6,023 nucleotides of DNA from Thermoplasmata archaeon. GTDB taxonomy: Archaea > Thermoplasmatota > Thermoplasmata > Thermoplasmatales > Thermoplasmataceae. The translations under genes and the position numbers were made by a program. Under the pieces are notes generated by a model, which made no database searches, was not told the DNA's origin, and saw only the letters and a program-made list of their open reading frames with translations. The DNA lies in assembly GCA_021797055.1 (NCBI GenBank), contig JAKAAI010000108.1, positions 1 through 6,023 on the forward strand, written 5' to 3'. Of the stretch, positions 4,995 through 6,023 are shown one piece after another (position 1 is the first letter of the stretch; every line of letters starts with the position of its first letter).

Positions 4995-6023
4995 ATCGCA
5001 TTCCCCTTATTGTCGAACATATAGGCAAGTTTTCCTTTGTAAAGGTCAGTTATAGACCAGTAACCGGTGATCGGAACATCAGGCTGAAGTTCGGTTGGTA
5101 CCTCTATGAGACCAGGTTCACCATCATTTATGAATTCCTTTAAGGTAGGGAGGAGTTCAGAAGGTTTCTCTACCTTTGCTCCCTTAATTCCAGTGGATCT
5201 AGCAAGGCCCACAAAGTCAGGATTATACATTTCATGTTTTTTATCAAAGAAGGCTGTTCCCGTGAATCTCTTGTCGAAGTAACCTCTCTGGAGTCCCTGA
5301 ATGGTCCCGAAACTGTAATTATTCATTACCAGGAACGTAACATCAATATTGTACTGTTTTGCCGTAAATAGGGAGGAAATTGTCGAGGTAAGTCCACCAT
5401 CACCTACTACACATATAACGTTCAGTGTATCATCACCAAGTTTGGCACCAAGGGAAGCTGGCGGCGAGAATCCCATGGTCGCAAGGCCGCCTGGTGTGAT
5501 AAAATTTTTCGGTTTATTTAGTTTCAGATACTGGGCTATTCCATTCTTGCTCCATCCAACATCAGTTACAAGACATGTGGAGTAATCAGTGTTAACATAT
5601 TCCTGAAGGGTCTTAGTAATAAAATCAGGCCTGATAAAAGGAGTTTCCGACTTGATGCGCATAAAATTGTCAAAATATTCGTTGAGGTCTGTTTTGTGTT
5701 TTTCAAACCACGTTTTCCCGGCTATTTGACCTTTCCTTATTCTGTTTGCAAGTTTCTTGATTATCAAATCAAGTGTAGCCTTTATATCACCAATGATGAA
5801 CAGATCCTCTGGGTAATTTTTTGCTGATTCACTTTCATCTATGTCTATCCTCAGAAGCTTTGATTTATTGAAATCGAAACTGTATCCATTGACCCATGAG
5901 CTTGAGTTCACTTCTCCAAATCTCGTTCCAAGCGCTATTATCAGGTCAGATTGAATTGTAGCTTTATTTGCTGATGGATTACCCCAACCTCCCAGATATC
6001 CCAGGGAATTAGGATGTAATTCC
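4991..6023 (-). CDS. TPP-dependent enzyme of the acetolactate synthase/benzoylformate decarboxylase superfamily, 5'-truncated
   Basis: The reading frame is open from the right edge (first whole codon 6022-6020) to TGA at 4993-4991, giving 343 visible residues of a usual 540-600. The N-terminal pyrimidine-binding domain with its catalytic Glu is outside. Visible parts are the end of the central Rossmann-like domain (LGGWGNPSANKATIQSDLI, then ALGTRFGEV, KLLRIDIDE), a linker, and the diphosphate-binding domain. The TPP/Mg motif runs from GDGG (bases 5404-5393) to NN about 25 residues later (VMNNYSFGTI). A GTG at 5911 gives a shorter ORF but is internal, because family sequence continues upstream. 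The family cleaves or joins carbon bonds next to a carbonyl: 2-oxo acid decarboxylation, carboligation, or ring-dione hydrolysis as in IolD. The subtype is not clear. It does not look like oxalyl-CoA decarboxylase. It is coupled to the downstream aldehyde dehydrogenase by a 4-bp overlap. Confidence 0.9.
   Translation of the reverse strand, partial: ELHPNSLGYLGGWGNPSANKATIQSDLIIALGTRFGEVNSSSWVNGYSFDFNKSKLLRIDIDESESAKNYPEDLFIIGDIKATLDLIIKKLANRIRKGQIAGKTWFEKHKTDLNEYFDNFMRIKSETPFIRPDFITKTLQEYVNTDYSTCLVTDVGWSKNGIAQYLKLNKPKNFITPGGLATMGFSPPASLGAKLGDDTLNVICVVGDGGLTSTISSLFTAKQYNIDVTFLVMNNYSFGTIQGLQRGYFDKRFTGTAFFDKKHEMYNPDFVGLARSTGIKGAKVEKPSELLPTLKEFINDGEPGLIEVPTELQPDVPITGYWSITDLYKGKLAYMFDNKGNAI

Noticed and set aside
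4991..5911. Reading the TPP enzyme as a complete 306-residue protein starting at GTG 5911
   Set aside because: The frame stays open to the window edge, and the upstream residues (GNPSANKATIQSDLIIALGTRFGE) are typical central-domain sequence of the same family. The GTG is an internal Val codon.
1..6023. Oxalate degradation pair (formyl-CoA transferase plus oxalyl-CoA decarboxylase)
   Set aside because: The CaiB-family gene and a TPP enzyme are both present, but the TPP enzyme lacks the look of oxalyl-CoA decarboxylase around its TPP motif and is coupled to an aldehyde dehydrogenase, which that pathway does not use.

Overview
The window reads as chromosomal DNA of an AT-rich archaeon, most likely of the Thermoplasmatales type. 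This is inferred from gene style, not from a marker gene. The start sites are preceded by archaeal TATA-like box A elements at the spacing expected for leaderless or short-leader mRNAs, or by GGTG/GGGG-type Shine-Dalgarno sequences. Arg is often AGA/AGG and Ile is often ATA, and genes are tightly packed. No rRNA, tRNA, CRISPR array or insertion sequence was seen. Both ends of the window cut through genes.

Layout. (1) 1-871, minus strand: the N-terminal three quarters of a CaiB/BaiF (family III) CoA-transferase, cut by the left edge. (2) 872-1337: a divergent intergenic region of about 466 bp with a promoter facing each way, a 10-bp palindrome and a few tiny ORFs of doubtful status. (3) 1338-3526, plus strand: a three-gene operon of a single-domain cupin, a type I 3-dehydroquinate dehydratase with all expected active-site residues, and a zinc-dependent medium-chain (MDR) dehydrogenase. 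(4) 3534-6023, minus strand, convergent with the first operon and only 7 bp away: an aldehyde dehydrogenase, preceded by and overlapping by 4 bp (ATGA) a thiamine-diphosphate (TPP) enzyme of the acetolactate synthase/benzoylformate decarboxylase superfamily. The TPP enzyme runs off the right edge.

How it fits together. All five recognisable enzymes plus the cupin are the kinds of proteins used to oxidise, dehydrate, cleave and CoA-activate small organic acids, polyols or cyclic acids. The TPP enzyme and aldehyde dehydrogenase form a natural pair: 2-oxo acid or ketol cleavage to an aldehyde, then oxidation to the acid. CaiB could move CoA onto such an acid. The dehydratase next to an alcohol/polyol dehydrogenase recalls quinate/shikimate-type cyclitol acid catabolism. 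No other aromatic-biosynthesis gene is visible, so a catabolic role is possible, but a normal shikimate-pathway role cannot be excluded. The shared pathway is inference. No single substrate is proved by the sequence. I saw no system that is clearly of a new type. The most unusual items are the upstream ORF and G-run at the CaiB start and the placement of the dehydroquinate dehydratase.
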